64,000 nt of DNA from Microthyrium microscopicum (lineage: Eukaryota > Ascomycota > Dothideomycetes > Microthyriales > Microthyriaceae). Numbering within the stretch: position 1 is the first letter of the stretch; every line of letters begins with the position of its first letter. A program made the translations under genes and the position numbers. The notes beneath the pieces were generated by a model. It was given only the letters and a program-made list of their open reading frames with translations. It was not told the origin of the DNA and made no database searches. This document shows positions 44,534 to 56,601 of the stretch, one piece after another. Location of the stretch: the NCBI GenBank assembly GCA_010405405.1, contig MU004230.1, positions 1,943,744-2,007,743 on the forward strand, in the 5' to 3' direction.

Positions 44534-46543
44534 ATGCTTCTTCAAGGTGTGACAATCGGGCTTCTTACGCTCCTTGCCCAGGCATCGCCGGCTTCATTGG
44601 GCGAGTTTGCTACTTTTGGGGAGATACATAGCGTTCCGGAAGGATGGACTGAAGTTGGTGCTCCAGCGGCGAGCGCTCCTATCAACTTCCGTGTCGCATT
44701 GAATGAAGTACGTTTGCAACTATTTTTATCTCTAGGAAATTATTGACCATTGAACACAGGAGGATCCCACCGCACTTGAGCGAACACTGAGAGAAGTGTC
44801 AAGTCCAGATAGCCCGAAATACGGCCAACATCTGAAGCGGGAAGAACTCCAGGATATTGTGAAGCCATCTGAAGCCAGCAAACGATCAGTTCAACAATGG
44901 CTAAAGCGCTCTGGAGTCAAGAATATCGAGGCGCGCGACAACATGATTCATTTCACGGCTACAGCTGAACAAGCCAATGCCATGATGAATACCAAATTCC
45001 GCATGTACCGACGGGATGGCCAAACCGCAAACAGCATTCGAACAACGAAGGTTGCTCTGCCACGCAGCGTTCTAGAGCATGTCAAGATGATCCACCCGAC
45101 TACGTACTTCTCAACAATTCAGATGGAAAAGAGCACAATTGCTACTTCGCGAATTATGTCAAACATTCCAGATGTCGATTTGGCAGATGAGACTTGCGCA
45201 CGCACTGTGACACCTACATGTCTGCGAAGGATATACAACATTCCTTCTATTGAAATCAAGGATCCTTCGAAAACTGGAATTCTTGGAGTTGCTGGGTTCT
45301 TGAATCAGTTGGCTCGTCTTTCAGACTTTGCAACTTTCGCGCCGGACTTTGCGCCATGGGCAACCAGCGCAAAGTTTGATGTCATCAGCATCGAAGGTGA
45401 GACACTGATAAGTTGATGACAGGCCACTACTGACCACATAATAGGAGGTTCCAAGAGCCGGGTCAAGGGAATTGTCGACCAGCAATCCTCAGCCAGCTCT
45501 GAAGAGGCCAATTTGGACGTCCAGTACAGCATCCCAATCAGCTACCCAGTCACCAACAAATTCTATAGCACCGGAGGAAAAGGTTTCCTCGTTCCAGACG
45601 CCGATCAACCAACAGAGGCAAATAATGACAATGAGCCATATCTTGATTTTTTCCAGTACATCGCTAACGCCACTGAGCTGCCACACACCATCACCGTGTC
45701 TTACGGCGAGAACGAGCAGAGTGTTCCCAAGGATTATGCCTCTACTGTATGCGACTTGATAGGCCAACTTGGTACTCGTGGCACAACAGTCATCTTCGCC
45801 AGTGGTGACAGCGGTCCCGGTTCCTCATGCAAGACAAACGATGGTAAAAACACTACTCGTTTCCTTCCAAGCTTCCCCGCGGCGTGCCCGTACGTTACTG
45901 CAGTTGGCGGCACCACAGGCGCCCCAGAGCGCGCTGTTGGTCTTTCATCTGGTGGTTTCTCTGACCGCTGGAAGCGTCCATGGTACCAGGAGAAGCAAGT
46001 GACCAGCTACCTTGCAGCTAATGGCCAGAAATGGAGCGGTCTCTACAATGCCGAGGGCCGTGGTTTCCCAGATATTGCTGCGCAGGCCACCGGCTACGTT
46101 GTTATTGACAAAGGTAGCAGACATAGTATTGGTGGAACCAGTGCCTCGGCACCAGTCATTGCAGGAATCGTCGCGTTGTTGAATGCGAAGCGCCTACAAG
46201 ATGGCCAGCCAACGCTTGGTTTCCTGAACCCATGGATCTATCAGTATGGAGATCAGACATTGAACGATATCAAGATTGGAGCTTCTTCTGGGTGCTCGAA
46301 GAACATCTTCAGTCCTTTGGTACCAGGTGCTTCTTGGGCTGCTGTTGCAGGCTGGGGTAAGCATTTTCCATATTAGTAAAAGTGCTCGTTGGCTAACATT
46401 CATTAGACCCCGTTACTGGTATGGGTACACCGAATGTTGGCAAGATGCTGGAATTCCTTCCCAAGAACGCGACGACTGCGCCGCCAACATATACTCCTCC
46501 ACCACCACCGGAATCATATGGGCAGTTCAAGGCTGGATCATAG
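44534..46543 (+). CDS. Secreted sedolisin, tripeptidyl-peptidase type (S53)
   Basis: Four exons (44534-44707, 44760-45396, 45445-46356, 46407-46543) encode 619 residues. A signal peptide (MLLQGVTIGLLTLLAQASP) is followed by a pro-domain to about 195 (DSPKYGQHLKREEL). The catalytic domain shows E291 and D295 in EEANLDVQY, the oxyanion Asp region ASGDSGPGS, and S503 in GGTSASAP, so the Glu-Asp-Ser triad is intact. The C-terminal calcium-binding segment appears as DPVTGMGTPNVGK, and a proline-rich end follows. Fungal sedolisins are secreted acid proteases that remove tripeptides or cut peptide bonds. Substrate preference cannot be read from the sequence. Confidence 0.95.
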
Positions 46544-47055
46544 ACGTAAGCGCTGCTTAGTGGGGGTGTTGTACAGTATTGAATAGATATCTAGTAAATG
46601 AGAATCAGGTATTTATTGGTCAACGCAAAGACATCGAGTAGCAATGCTTGATGCTACAAAGTGCCGTGAATGCCACCGTTGCACAGATAGCTTGGGCAAA
46701 GTGCTAGTCTCTATAGAGATAGATATAGAATATTTAGAGTAGAGTACCTAAAGTACTAGAGTATAAGATGTTGAAAGAGTCGCGACAGGTGGAAGTTAGA
46801 GATGTGGCGCTAAATACCCCATGTTCATGGCGCCACAACCGTCATCGCTTCCGTTGGGGAAGTTGCCATGTGGAGCTTGGGTCTAGACAACATCAAAAGT
46901 TCAAAACCAAGGTTCCCTCATAGAACACCAAAGAAAGTGCAAGAATTAACATAAAACTAAACCTTTTCCGCCAACAAAATACATCTGGAACGCGCCCTTC
47001 CAACTCCTGCAACAGCCACATTTAGACTCATTTCCCTAACAAACACCAGCCCACC
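46544..47055. other. Intergenic region upstream of GET3
   Basis: 512 bases containing the sedolisin 3' region and GET3 upstream region. Short AT-rich runs near 46.7 kb; nothing specific. Confidence 0.5.
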
Positions 47056-48165
47056 ATGGCCGAAGAAGAAATGGATCCCACGCTTCTCAGCGTCCTTGAG
47101 CAAAAGACACTACGATGGATCTTCGTCGGAGGCAAAGGAGGTGTCGGCAAAACAACAACCTCCTGCTCTCTAGCTATCCAGCTAGCCAAATACCGAAAGT
47201 CTGTGTTGCTTATCTCCACGGATCCCGCACACAACCTCAGTGACGCATTCAACCAAAAGTTTGGCAAGGATGCTCGCCTTATCAACGGATTCGATAATCT
47301 GAGTGCCATGGAGATTGATCCAAATGGCAGTATCCAGGACTTCATATCGAATGCTGGAGAGAGTGGTGAGGATGCCATGGCACAACTCGGAGGAATGGGC
47401 AATATGATGCAAGATCTGGCGTTTAGTGTATGTTATCACCCACCCCCACAGACAGAGCATCTTTTGATATGTTTAGGTACCTGGTATCGATGAAGCTGTA
47501 TCATTTGCAGAGGTTATGAAACAAGTCAAGTCCCTCGCCTACGACGTCGTCATCTTCGACACGGCGCCAACTGGACATACCCTGCGATTCCTCCAATTCC
47601 CAACAGTTTTGGAAAAAGGTCTAGCCAAGCTGTCACAGTTATCTCAGCAGTTTGGTCCAATGATCAACACCTTTATGGGAGCTAGAGGTGGACTCCCTGG
47701 AGGACAGAACTTTGACGAAATTATGCAGCGAATGGAGTCGATACGGGAAACCATCGCAGAAGTCAACACACAATTCAAGAATCCGGACATGACAACATTT
47801 GTCTGTGTCTGCATATCCGAGTTTCTGTCTCTTTATGAGACGGAACGCATGATTCAAGAGCTGAATGGCTTTGAAATAGACACCCATGCCATCGTGGTAA
47901 ACCAGCTACTATTTCCACAGCCGGGCGACCCATGCGATCGGTGCGGCGCGCGGTGGAAGATGCAGAAGAAATACTTGGATCAAATCTCGGAACTGTATGA
48001 GGACTTCAATGTTGTGAAAATGCCACTTCTTACCGAAGAAGTAAGAGGCAAGGAGAAGCTAGAAAAGTGAGTTTGATGAGTCCAACCCCCTAGCCCTGAC
48101 CTCCTCTGACTGATGGCTTTAGATTCAGCGAGATGTTGGTAAAACCATACCAACCACCAACATAA
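47056..48165 (+). CDS. GET3: Get3 ATPase (TRC40/ArsA family), tail-anchored protein insertion
   Basis: Three exons (47056-47427, 47477-48066, 48123-48165) encode 334 residues, close to the usual 340. The deviant P-loop GKGGVGKTT is at 26-34, switch I at [12 protein letters not shown], and the A-loop at [15 protein letters not shown]. The zinc-binding CDRC, which holds the dimer together, is at about 277-280. The client-binding methionine-rich helices appear as MNT/FMGAR-type segments. Get3 shuttles tail-anchored proteins from the Sgt2 complex to Get1/Get2 at the ER. The start is preceded by CACC, a good initiation context. The last exon is only 14 codons. Confidence 0.97.
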
Positions 48166-49278
48166 CCACGTGTAGGAAGGAGAACCAAGTTAATTCTCAC
48201 TCGCAATAGAGATCGCTATGGGAATAGAGAAAGTTTAGCACGCATACACGACAACTAGCTCTGAGATTTCGATGGCTGTGCAGATCAGCAATGAGTCTTG
48301 CAATGACAGGAGCTCCTGCGTGAGCTTCACACCTTTACCTGAGAATGTCTACCGTCTTATTATTTATTCTTACTTGTGCGTGTGATCTAATACTGCTCAG
48401 TTCTGGCTTTGTTTTTGAATGACTCGGCATGCGTCTTACAAGTTAATACGGGAGAGCTCCCGTCAATCTTGCCGCCTAGACCCTTAGCTCTTAGCTCCCG
48501 GGGAAATCGGTATATCAATATCCACCGTCGATACTAAGGCCTGGATCATCGACAAGCCAAGGGGGCGGCGGGTTGCAAAGAGTTGGACATCTCCAGCCCA
48601 TGAGACTCTAATTCTGCTTTGCATCTGACCAGTCTCCTTACTAGCCAACCTCCATCTGACCATGTACCTTTAAAAGTACCCGTCAATGGAAACATGACTT
48701 TCTAAGTCGACGATGGCAGTAGAGCCGTCAACGTGCTACCTAATACGTGCCTTGTCAATTACTCAGTCTCGATCTTTCAAGGCCCACATATCTATGATCG
48801 ACTGATCCCGTACAATCTCTTCGGTCCTTCCCGGGGCTTATTGCGGGCATCACAAAACATCGCTCACGATCTAATCTATATTCGGCTGCCAATATAACCG
48901 AGAGCTCCCCGATTCAACATGGTGGTCCTTGTACGAGACTGGGGGGCTGGTCGTGATCTTCACCAGGGTTTCTCAACACCAAAAAAACATCGTACATCCT
49001 GTCCAATCACGAACAAGACCGTTGGCACAAGGCTGGATCTTTGAATATGCGGGATGCGTTGGAATGCAGGCCGACCACCTCAAAGTATGTCCCAACCGTC
49101 AAAGTTGTGAGAGCAATGACGGCGCCCCTGCGTTAGAAGTGTGTCTGCACACGAGGTGTTTGAGCTGATGGCATTGGATTGCAGGATGTAGATGGCGCAA
49201 ATGGGAGCCTTTAAAAGAGCCGTTTCCTAGATTTGATGTTGATCTTTGGATTCGATATATTGCTGTCGACCAGGAAAC
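48166..49278. other. Intergenic region upstream of the lipase gene
   Basis: 1113 bases with no recognisable gene. One CCGGGG hexamer (about 48.5 kb) fits the CreA consensus, but such hexamers are common. A 79-residue open frame near 48.93-49.17 kb has no visible protein features. Confidence 0.5.
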
Positions 49279-50423
49279 ATGACACCTACTACTATATTAC
49301 TATCTATCTTTGCAGGCCTTGCCTATGCTGGCCCATTATTGCGACGAGCTACTGGTACGTGCTCCAGCAGAGCCTCTCGCATGTCCGATTATGAGGTTCC
49401 ATTCATACTGACATTCCTAAAGCAATCAGTGCCCAAGCCTACAGCGAAATCGAGCTCGTCGAGCAATGGGCCGCAGCCTCCTACTGCCCAGCCAACGACA
49501 ACGGCACCGCAGGCGCAGAGATAACCTGCTCCGTCGGTAACTGCCCACTCGTCGACACAGCAAACACCGCCATCGTTATCGGCGTCCCAACGTAAATGCC
49601 TACCCTGCCGCCCATCACTTGATCCCTTTTAAAACATCTTGCTGACACTTTCGTGTGATCAGGACAACGCAGGCTGACACTGCGTGTTTCGTCGCCCTCG
49701 ACCACACAAACAAGAAGATCGTAAACTCGTACCGTGGAACAGAGAGTTTCCGCAACTACCTCATCGACGCAGACCTCTCCATGACAGACCTCAGCGCCAT
49801 CTGCACCGGCTGCCGTGGATTCAAAGGCATGTACCGGGGATGGACAGATGTAGCCAGCGTAACGCTCGCAGCGATCAAGAGTGCCAAGCAGAGCTATCCA
49901 GACTACACAGTAACCGTTACGGGCCACTCACTAGGGGGCGGCATTGCAACCTTTGCAACCACCATAATCCGCAATGCCGGAATTGCAGCCGACATGGTAA
50001 GCTACACACCGAACACCAGCAAGATTATTCGAGGAAGACTAACATGAATGAACCAATCAGGTTACCTTTGGAGCACCACGCGTTGGCAACGAGGCCTATG
50101 TTAATTATACTATGGCGCAGACCCCAGCGCTGGGCACAAATTATCGAGTCACGCACACCTTAGATCCTGTGCCCAATGAGCCATCTCTTAACAGCGGGTA
50201 TTTGCACATCTCGCCGAGCTATTTTATTACGGCGGTTGGAACGGCGGCTGTAGGACCCACGGATGTCGAGTATGTGGTGGGGACGGATGTTGAGTATGAG
50301 TCGGGATCTACTTCGACAGAACAGACTGTTGCCCATGATAACTACATGGGTTTGCCGATCAGTACTTGCTATCCAGTGAACCCGGATGGCAGCATACCTT
50401 ATAGTGTTGGAGGTGGTTTTTGA
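49279..50423 (+). CDS. Secreted class 3 lipase
   Basis: Four exons (49279-49354, 49423-49591, 49663-49996, 50061-50423) encode 313 residues. A signal peptide (MTPTTILLSIFAGLAYAGP) is followed by a possible pro-region with RR. The mature protein contains SAQAYSEIELVEQWAAASY, NSYRGTESFRNYLIDADL and the nucleophile elbow GHSLGGG with S171. D228 (LDPVPNEP) and H285 (AHDNYMG) complete the triad in the usual order, so the enzyme looks active. Cysteines at VGNCP and CTGCRG are as in Thermomyces and Rhizomucor-type lipases and feruloyl esterases. Substrate (triacylglycerol or feruloyl ester) cannot be told from sequence alone. Secreted hydrolases of this type often follow carbon source. Confidence 0.93.
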
Positions 50424-50877
50424 GTCTGTTGCGGATTTGGGCTGTTGAGGTTTGGTTATTTCATCAAGCGTTAGCGAGTTATCTTATTTAATGACAAGGT
50501 TTTTGCTCCTGGGCTGGCTGTTCAGGAAGTCTACAAATCCGAGAACATCAACGTGTGATATTTGAACCCTCTGTGTACAGTCAATTCGATCTCAAAGCAT
50601 TGGAGCTGGACTTGACAGTCCAGGAATTTGAGCAATTTGGCGATATCCAGGCCTGGTCGGATGGTCCCATGACTGGACAATGTTATGTTAATGGTCAGCT
50701 GCATCCATGGAATTATAGTACGTGGAAAATCAAAACACCATCATCAAGCTCAGGGTTTGACAAAAGTACAATCAGTGGCATTTTCTGCTACATAATCTGA
50801 TTCAGTACTTATTGAACCCACCGGGCGCCAACACCGAATGCAATGAAGCTTTTCAAGTTTTACATGGAAGTTGACGC
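50424..50877. other. Convergent 3' region
   Basis: 454 bases between the lipase and RPS19 3' ends. An 81-residue plus-strand frame at 50555-50800 has no family features and is regarded as chance. Confidence 0.5.
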
Positions 50878-51646
50878 CTATTCATCGTCTTCATCCTCCT
50901 CCTCGGCTTCGACGGTGGTTTGAGCGATACCTGTATCACAAGTGTTAGTTTGAAGATAGTAACCAGCATCCGGAAACTCGTACGGTCCAAATCACGCTGT
51001 CCTTGGTCAGTGATGCGTCGTCCGCCCTTGTCTTCGTCTTGCTCAAGCACACCGATCTTCTCTAGCGATTGCATGACCTTTCGGTCAACAGAGCCGGAAG
51101 CATCAACGTGATGACTTGGGGCGGATCCACGGTTCTTGGTGCCGCCATGGGCTTTGCGCATACGGCCAACACCGACGGTCTTGCGAAGGTAGATGTGGCG
51201 GGCGACTGCTGCGGCGCGAACGTAGTACCTAACACACTTGTTAATACTGGCTACACTTGAGATATTGAGAGTGCAAAACATACCAATCAGGGTTCTGTGG
51301 TGGAAGTTCCTTGGCATGTGAAGTTTTTACGGTATCTACCCAAGCTGTTCGCAGACAATTGAACGCAAGTCAGCAAGCTGGCTCTGACCAATGCATGTCC
51401 CCCAGTTACGGGATTCAAACAGCAAGGGAGAAGTGTGTGTACTAACGAGGAATTGGTAGACGGCCTTGTCGCTTCAAGAAGTCGGCTGCGCGGTATGTAA
51501 GTAGGAATCTCGTGCGATATCGAAGGAAGTCAAGTACCATAGGCGTTGATGAACTTGGCAGCCTACAAGTTTGTTAGCAGATGGTTGAAGGATGAGCGGA
51601 AGAGAGAGGAGCGTACATCGACATCTCGAACAGTTACGCCTCCCAT
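50878..51646 (-). CDS. RPS19: Small-subunit ribosomal protein eS19
   Basis: Six exons (51617-51646, 51538-51562, 51447-51485, 51284-51344, 50984-51228, 50878-50930) join in frame to 150 residues; yeast Rps19 has 144. Conserved stretches are MGGVTVRDVD, FINAYADFLKRQGRL, WVDTVKTSHAKELPP, VARHIYLRKTVGVGRMRKAH and VLEQDEDKGGRRITDQGQRD. eS19 is needed for 40S maturation (18S rRNA 3'-end processing) and sits in the head of the small subunit. The gene is unusually intron-rich for this window, with very short early exons. The last exon codes an acidic tail (AEEEDEDDE), longer than in yeast. Confidence 0.95.
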
Positions 51647-52226
51647 GATTGCGGTGTTTGTGGATGGAAGAAAGTTGAAGTGTAGTAACAAAGTTTGGCG
51701 ATGGCTTTGGTGGATGATTTGGTGCAAGAAATTCAAAGTGCAATGTGGGTGCACGGACCTCGGAGATACGGCAAACTCCGGGTTGCGCTTGGGCCAACTA
51801 TTCTTCAGCCTTATGCCAAATGGTTTAAGATGGCGACATTTAAGCCTACGATTAACAGCTACAAGACATATTTGGTTTTAAACAAATTCGAGCGCTCGAC
51901 AATGAAGATAGAAAGTGCCTCACGGCTTCTGAATCAGATGCTCAGGCTGCCAACGATTTCACCTTGTATGAGAGCCTCAAAGCTTGCGTTGACGATTAAC
52001 AAGTCCCAAACTTTGATATGGTAAGTGATGGATTTCTAATCAGTAGTGGCTAGGTGTATATGTATACTCGTGTACAGTGGTGGTATTGCGGCAGCTGTTG
52101 ACTACCAATGTTCGATCAACAAGTCGCTCATTACCCTCCACCACTTGAGTTCCCTCCGAGCCAAACCCATTAGCTTATGCCAATTGAGATAACGGTCTGC
52201 CCAAACCAAACGGGCGATGATATGGC
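51647..52226. other. Intergenic region upstream of RPS19
   Basis: 580 bases between two minus-strand genes, containing the RPS19 promoter and UBC12 3' region. Open frames on the plus strand are antisense extensions of the neighbours. Nothing else is seen. Confidence 0.5.
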
Positions 52227-52931
52227 TCATTTGAGTACACGGTCGAAGGTATCACCTCTCACAGATCCTCCACCCATGGCTTGTCGCACATTGCGAACGA
52301 AGCCTTGTCGGTCTGTCTTGAGGTTCTCAGCGGCTTCTTTGTTCAGAGGATCGGATGCGTTAGGCTCGAGGAACAGCAGCTGTAACAGTCATATTAATAT
52401 CCAAGTGGAGCACGAAAATAAGATTGTTGATCGTACCTGTAATCCAACTATGACCGCATTCAGGTTCAGAACGGGTTTCCATTCCTCTCGAAGGATGTTT
52501 AGACACACGTTGCCTTGAGTATCGATGTTGGGATGGTAAATCTTTTGCTTGCATTTCACCTTTGGCGGGTCGTGTGGGAAGTTTTGGTTGATTGCGAAGG
52601 TGAACACGAAACGACCACCCTTGTACATGCCCTCGTCGGGCTCGATGGTGAGGAGGAAGTTAAGGATATCGTCAGCATCGGGAAAGTCGACTTTCATGGT
52701 AGAGGGAAGGGAGAGTTCTGAGAGATCTATTGTTGTCAGTTTCGGCGCAGAAGAATCCAACGAAGGCTGAGCAAACCATTCTGTACTCGCAACTGAGCGG
52801 CTGTAACCTTCTTCTTCTTGCCGACAACAGCATTCTCAGCCTGCTGCTGCTCCTTTTTCTAATTTTGAGTTAGTCCTGAGTCTTACGCTAGCCAAAGCTT
52901 ATAACCCTACCATAGACCATATCTTTAGCAT
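52227..52931 (-). CDS. UBC12: NEDD8-conjugating enzyme Ubc12
   Basis: Four exons (52911-52931, 52777-52858, 52437-52726, 52227-52379) encode 181 residues; human UBE2M has 183. The N-terminal extension [17 protein letters not shown], which docks to the NEDD8 E1, is present. The UBC fold contains [19 protein letters not shown] and the active-site segment [14 protein letters not shown] with C109, the Cys that carries NEDD8. The C-terminus is [17 protein letters not shown], as in the family. Neddylation of cullins activates SCF-type ligases, so this enzyme works in the same system as F-box proteins such as that at 27.8-29.1 kb. The first exon is only seven codons. Confidence 0.95.
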
Positions 52932-53654
52932 CTTGGCTATCGCACGGTTTCTCGACGGAGTGGATTACGATACGCTGGGACGATAGTAGGACCCAAAAGT
53001 AGCGGCTTGATACCCTAGATGCCCGTATTGACTATCTAGACAGATTTGCCCTTCTATTCAATCAGGTATACAAGGAAAATGTGCAATCGTCGCGTTGGGC
53101 TTCGTAGAGATTATGGGTGCGGCGGGGTTTTGTTGGTGGCGAACTGTTTGACACAACGGAATAAAAAGTGAGTAAGTGGGAGACTAGGCAGATAGAGCCT
53201 GGGGAGTCAAGCGTTCGAAGTGACAGCGTATTAGGTGGAAGAGACTCCGGAATTGAGAGTCTTGGTGGTGAGGGAAAGGTCAAGTTTCACTGTTAGCGAG
53301 CCTGGAATCTTCTTCGTAAACTTGCGGAATTAGGTACCAACCGGGGTCTAAAGCCATGTGGCGATTTCGGGAAGGAACGCCACATATCCATCCTAGCGCT
53401 ATCAAACCTCCTCGATAGAAAAGTCGTTGTATCATGTACTCTACTCAACCTCAAAGCCAGTAATTAATTGTTCAAAGTCCCGGGTATCGATTGTTAGAGT
53501 TTGACTCTTCTATCTCATTGCTACCTTCGATGTGCATCAGTCAATCGCAAGATGCTCCACAATTTACATCCCGATTCCCGTCCTCAAGGAGTCAACCACT
53601 TTTCCTGAGAAGTATGTTATTCTAAAGCCCAACTCTGGACTTGCATACCACTCG
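52932..53654. other. Intergenic region upstream of UBC12
   Basis: 723 bases between UBC12 and the next minus-strand gene's 3' end. No feature is supported. Confidence 0.5.
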
Positions 53655-54620
53655 CTATTTGTAGAATACAAACGCTCGAACTTCTATGCTCTCCCTAGGC
53701 TCTTTGTCTTCATGCTGTGAGTCATGGAAGGCAGAGTGTGGAACTCGCCGGGCAACCGAGTCAACCGTATCAAAGCATTTGATCAGCATCACCTCATTGG
53801 GCTTCTGTTCATACTTAAAGTACCAGTTATGAGCTGGATTGGGTTTGATCGTCCACGTCTCGCGTTGGTGATCCGGATAGATGACTTTTGCAGCGACGAG
53901 ATCCGCTTCAGAGATGGACTTAGCGTCCGCTACAGCCAGAGGGTCTTTGTAGATGGTGCGAATTGGACGCCAGGCCTGGGCTAAACATCAGCATTGATGC
54001 GAAAAGCCAGAGGAAGCAAATCTAGAAGCGATTGTTACCACGTACGTTGATAATCTGCCAGCGCTTCTTGAGCAGGTCTTCTGCTTCATCTGGAAAGAAG
54101 CGGCGGACCAGAAACTCTGCGCCCTCGTATGATTGATCGATATGAACTCGATGAAGGGGTCCACGCTTCGATGAGTTGTTGGGGCCAAGTTTGTGCCAAT
54201 CCGACGGCCCTCTACGGACTTTGTGGTCGAATATAAAAGTTCGTTCTGCACCAGTGACAGCCTTCAGGAGTTCCTCGCACTCCGCAAAGTATTCTTTCTT
54301 GATCTGCTGTACATCTTGATATCCTTCTTCTATGCATTTGGTCCTGGGCTCATGATGGACGAGTTGAAAGCCGTAGCTGTCAAGTGTGTACTTTTGTTCC
54401 TCGTTGCTGATATCCAATACCTTTACTTCTGTAGAGATTGCTGCCCTTTCATTTTTCACTGAAGTCCTCCATACTATTAGTTTGATAGAGAGTAATATGC
54501 TAGAAAGGATATGACCTACCCGCCTACAACTACTGGTGCTGGGGGTGAGCCATCACCAGGATCATCATAGTAATTTAGCGCTGTAGCAACAACACGCTGT
54601 GCCTTCTTATTAGTATTCAT
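53655..54620 (-). CDS. CmcJ/AsaB-like hydroxylase or desaturase
   Basis: Three exons (54520-54620, 54046-54466, 53655-53975) encode 280 residues, normal for the family. The opening VVATALNYYDDPGDGSPPAP is characteristic. VHIDQSYEGA (H142, D144) fits the HxD metal site proposed for these enzymes. IINAWRPIRTIYKDPLAVAD and the end RESIEVRAFVFYK are also family hallmarks, as is HNWYFKYEQKPNEVMLIKCF. The family includes proteins annotated as AsaB, GA4-desaturase-like and CmcJ-like, often found in secondary-metabolite clusters. No core synthase gene lies next to it here, so its substrate is unknown. The first acceptor (GGAG) is chosen because only it keeps the frame; it is not a standard CAG/TAG. 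Confidence 0.85.
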
Positions 54621-54959
54621 GTGGATCCTACCAGCGAAGGTCGGTTTTCAAGGAATATAACAGTGATTTCAACCAGATGGGTTTTGTTATATGGATGCTG
54701 GAAAGAATTATGATGGTAAGGATGTTGCAAATTACCCTGAACCGGCAGTTGACATGATCCAATTATCTCTTCTGTCTCTTCTGGGTTAGCTTATTCGGCA
54801 TCTTGTCTTTTGACAACGCAAACAATGGAATCACAAATGTTATTTGTCCTGTATACATGCGAATTCTAACGGTTTATTGAATGCAATGGGATATATAGCA
54901 TTTTCTGATAACATCGAGGTATTATAGTACAGCATCATGCATGTGAGCACATCTTTCAA
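54621..54959. other. Intergenic region
   Basis: 339 bases holding the upstream region of the CmcJ/AsaB-like gene and the 3' side of the S28 peptidase. Nothing specific is seen. Confidence 0.5.
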
Positions 54960-56601
54960 TCAAGCCAGCCACCCTTTGATAATTTCTGTAATCGTATTTT
55001 GAACCTAGATGTTCGTTAGATCAAGTTGCAATACCGGAATTTCAGGCTCATACCAGATCAAGCTCAGAATTAAAGCCTACCGGCTCCCCAATATTCGAGA
55101 AAAAGTCTTCTGTATGGCTCAACCCAGGCATAAAGACAATTCTAGTCGAGTTGGAAGATGTCGGCATGTCAAAAGTTGGAGGTCCATAAGCTGTAGTTGG
55201 GTCATAGCCCTGTTGTGTAATCAAAAGCCTTCCGACACTCTCCAATCTTTCCTTAGATACATCGAAGGTGTTGATCCAGTATTGACTTGACTCGTTGAAG
55301 TGTGGGCCCGTCCATTCAGGAACAGCACATGTCACTGGTACGTTCTGTGGCGGGAACATGCTTCCATTGCGGACTGAAAAGATGTTATAAATCATGTAAT
55401 TGCATTCAATCCATTCCCAGCTTTTCATTGCGACGTCAGCAACAGCTCCACCAGTGATGTTCGGAGATTTCCAGTCTAGACACTGGCTTTGGTTGAGTTG
55501 CCAGTTTAGAAGCATTGCTGGAATCCGGAGAATGCTTCCGGTGTCGTTGACTTGAAGAGTCTGGTTTAAAATGTGCTGTAGAGGAAGACTTATTGGAAAT
55601 GAAGTTGGTATGCGACTGTTGAACTGTGTGGCGTAGGTATAGGCCGATTCAACTGCAGAATAGAGTTCTAGCCATTCTGTGGAATTGGCAGGCTGCGGAC
55701 CACAGAGATGAAACTTGCCAGAAATCGAATTGCATGCTTCTTCTAATATTTGTAAGTGATGAATACAGTGAAGTCTTGGTCTAATACTTACCACTTATAG
55801 CACACGACTCAAAATCGTACATTGCTTTACTAATCTTCGTGGAGGCTTCAAAAGACTGGTCTTGAAAGACTCTCGAGATCTGTTTACTTCCATTAGAACT
55901 AAGTATTTTGCTCGGATGCTTTACTTGCATAATCCCAGCGATTGAATCTATCCGGATTATCTGCTTGAGAGCCAAATGCCGACAAAGGTGGAGCAGAAGC
56001 CCAGGCTGCATAGAACGTCTCTGGATGTTGAGTCCTTGCTACAGTTGCTAGAAAGCCACCATATGAGCCTTGCGCCAGGTAGTCAGCAAATGATTAGTAG
56101 AAACAATTCAAGTCTTCCAGTCAGCCTACCTCCATTTATAACAACTTTGGCATTTGAAGCGCCTGCGACAGTTTGCTTGACCCAATTCACAAAGTTTACA
56201 GCGTCCAACAGTACGTTTTCCAAAGTCAACACCGCAAAGTCTTTTGCAGTGACATTTGCAATTCCGACCCCAGCAGGGAAGCTGTCACCAAAAAAGCGAT
56301 GTTCCAGGCCAGCGACAATGGCCCCCAGCTCTCCTGCTATGTCATCGAAATGGTTGTATTCAAGACAGTTGATTTGTGAACTTTCGGCGCCTTGGTAGAA
56401 TAGAATCGGACCGCCAGGTTTGTACCGAGATGTGTCTAGTTGATAGCTTTGATGGAAGGTCGTTTTGTTGGTAGAGTTGTGATCCAACAGCTGGGCGAAC
56501 TGGCGTACTACATATTTGGGACATTGCGCTGCAGAGACTTTTGCTAAAAGCTGCATTACCGTGCAGAGAAAGACAAAGAAACGAAGTGTAGTAGTCCGCA
56601 T
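54960..56601 (-). CDS. Secreted serine carboxypeptidase, family S28
   Basis: Five exons (56130-56601, 55929-56068, 55792-55879, 55081-55742, 54960-55004) encode 468 residues. A signal peptide covers about the first 25 (MRTTTLRFFVFLCTVMQLLA). S28 features are FAQLLDHNSTNKTTFHQSY, GGPILFYQGAES and GLEHRFFGDSFP. The nucleophile is in GGSYGG (S159, at an exon junction). D414 (QGYDPTTAYG) and H443 (MPGLSHTEDF) are the likely partners. The family (PRCP/DPP7-like) cleaves after proline and is secreted or lysosomal/vacuolar. The second intron has a GC donor (gcaagt) with AG end; only this joins DY to ISRVF in frame. The last exon adds VQNTITEIIKGWLA. Confidence 0.88.

Noticed and set aside
50555-50800. 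81-residue plus-strand frame after the lipase gene
   Set aside because: No recognisable family and no splice link to the lipase, which ends with a proper C-terminus.
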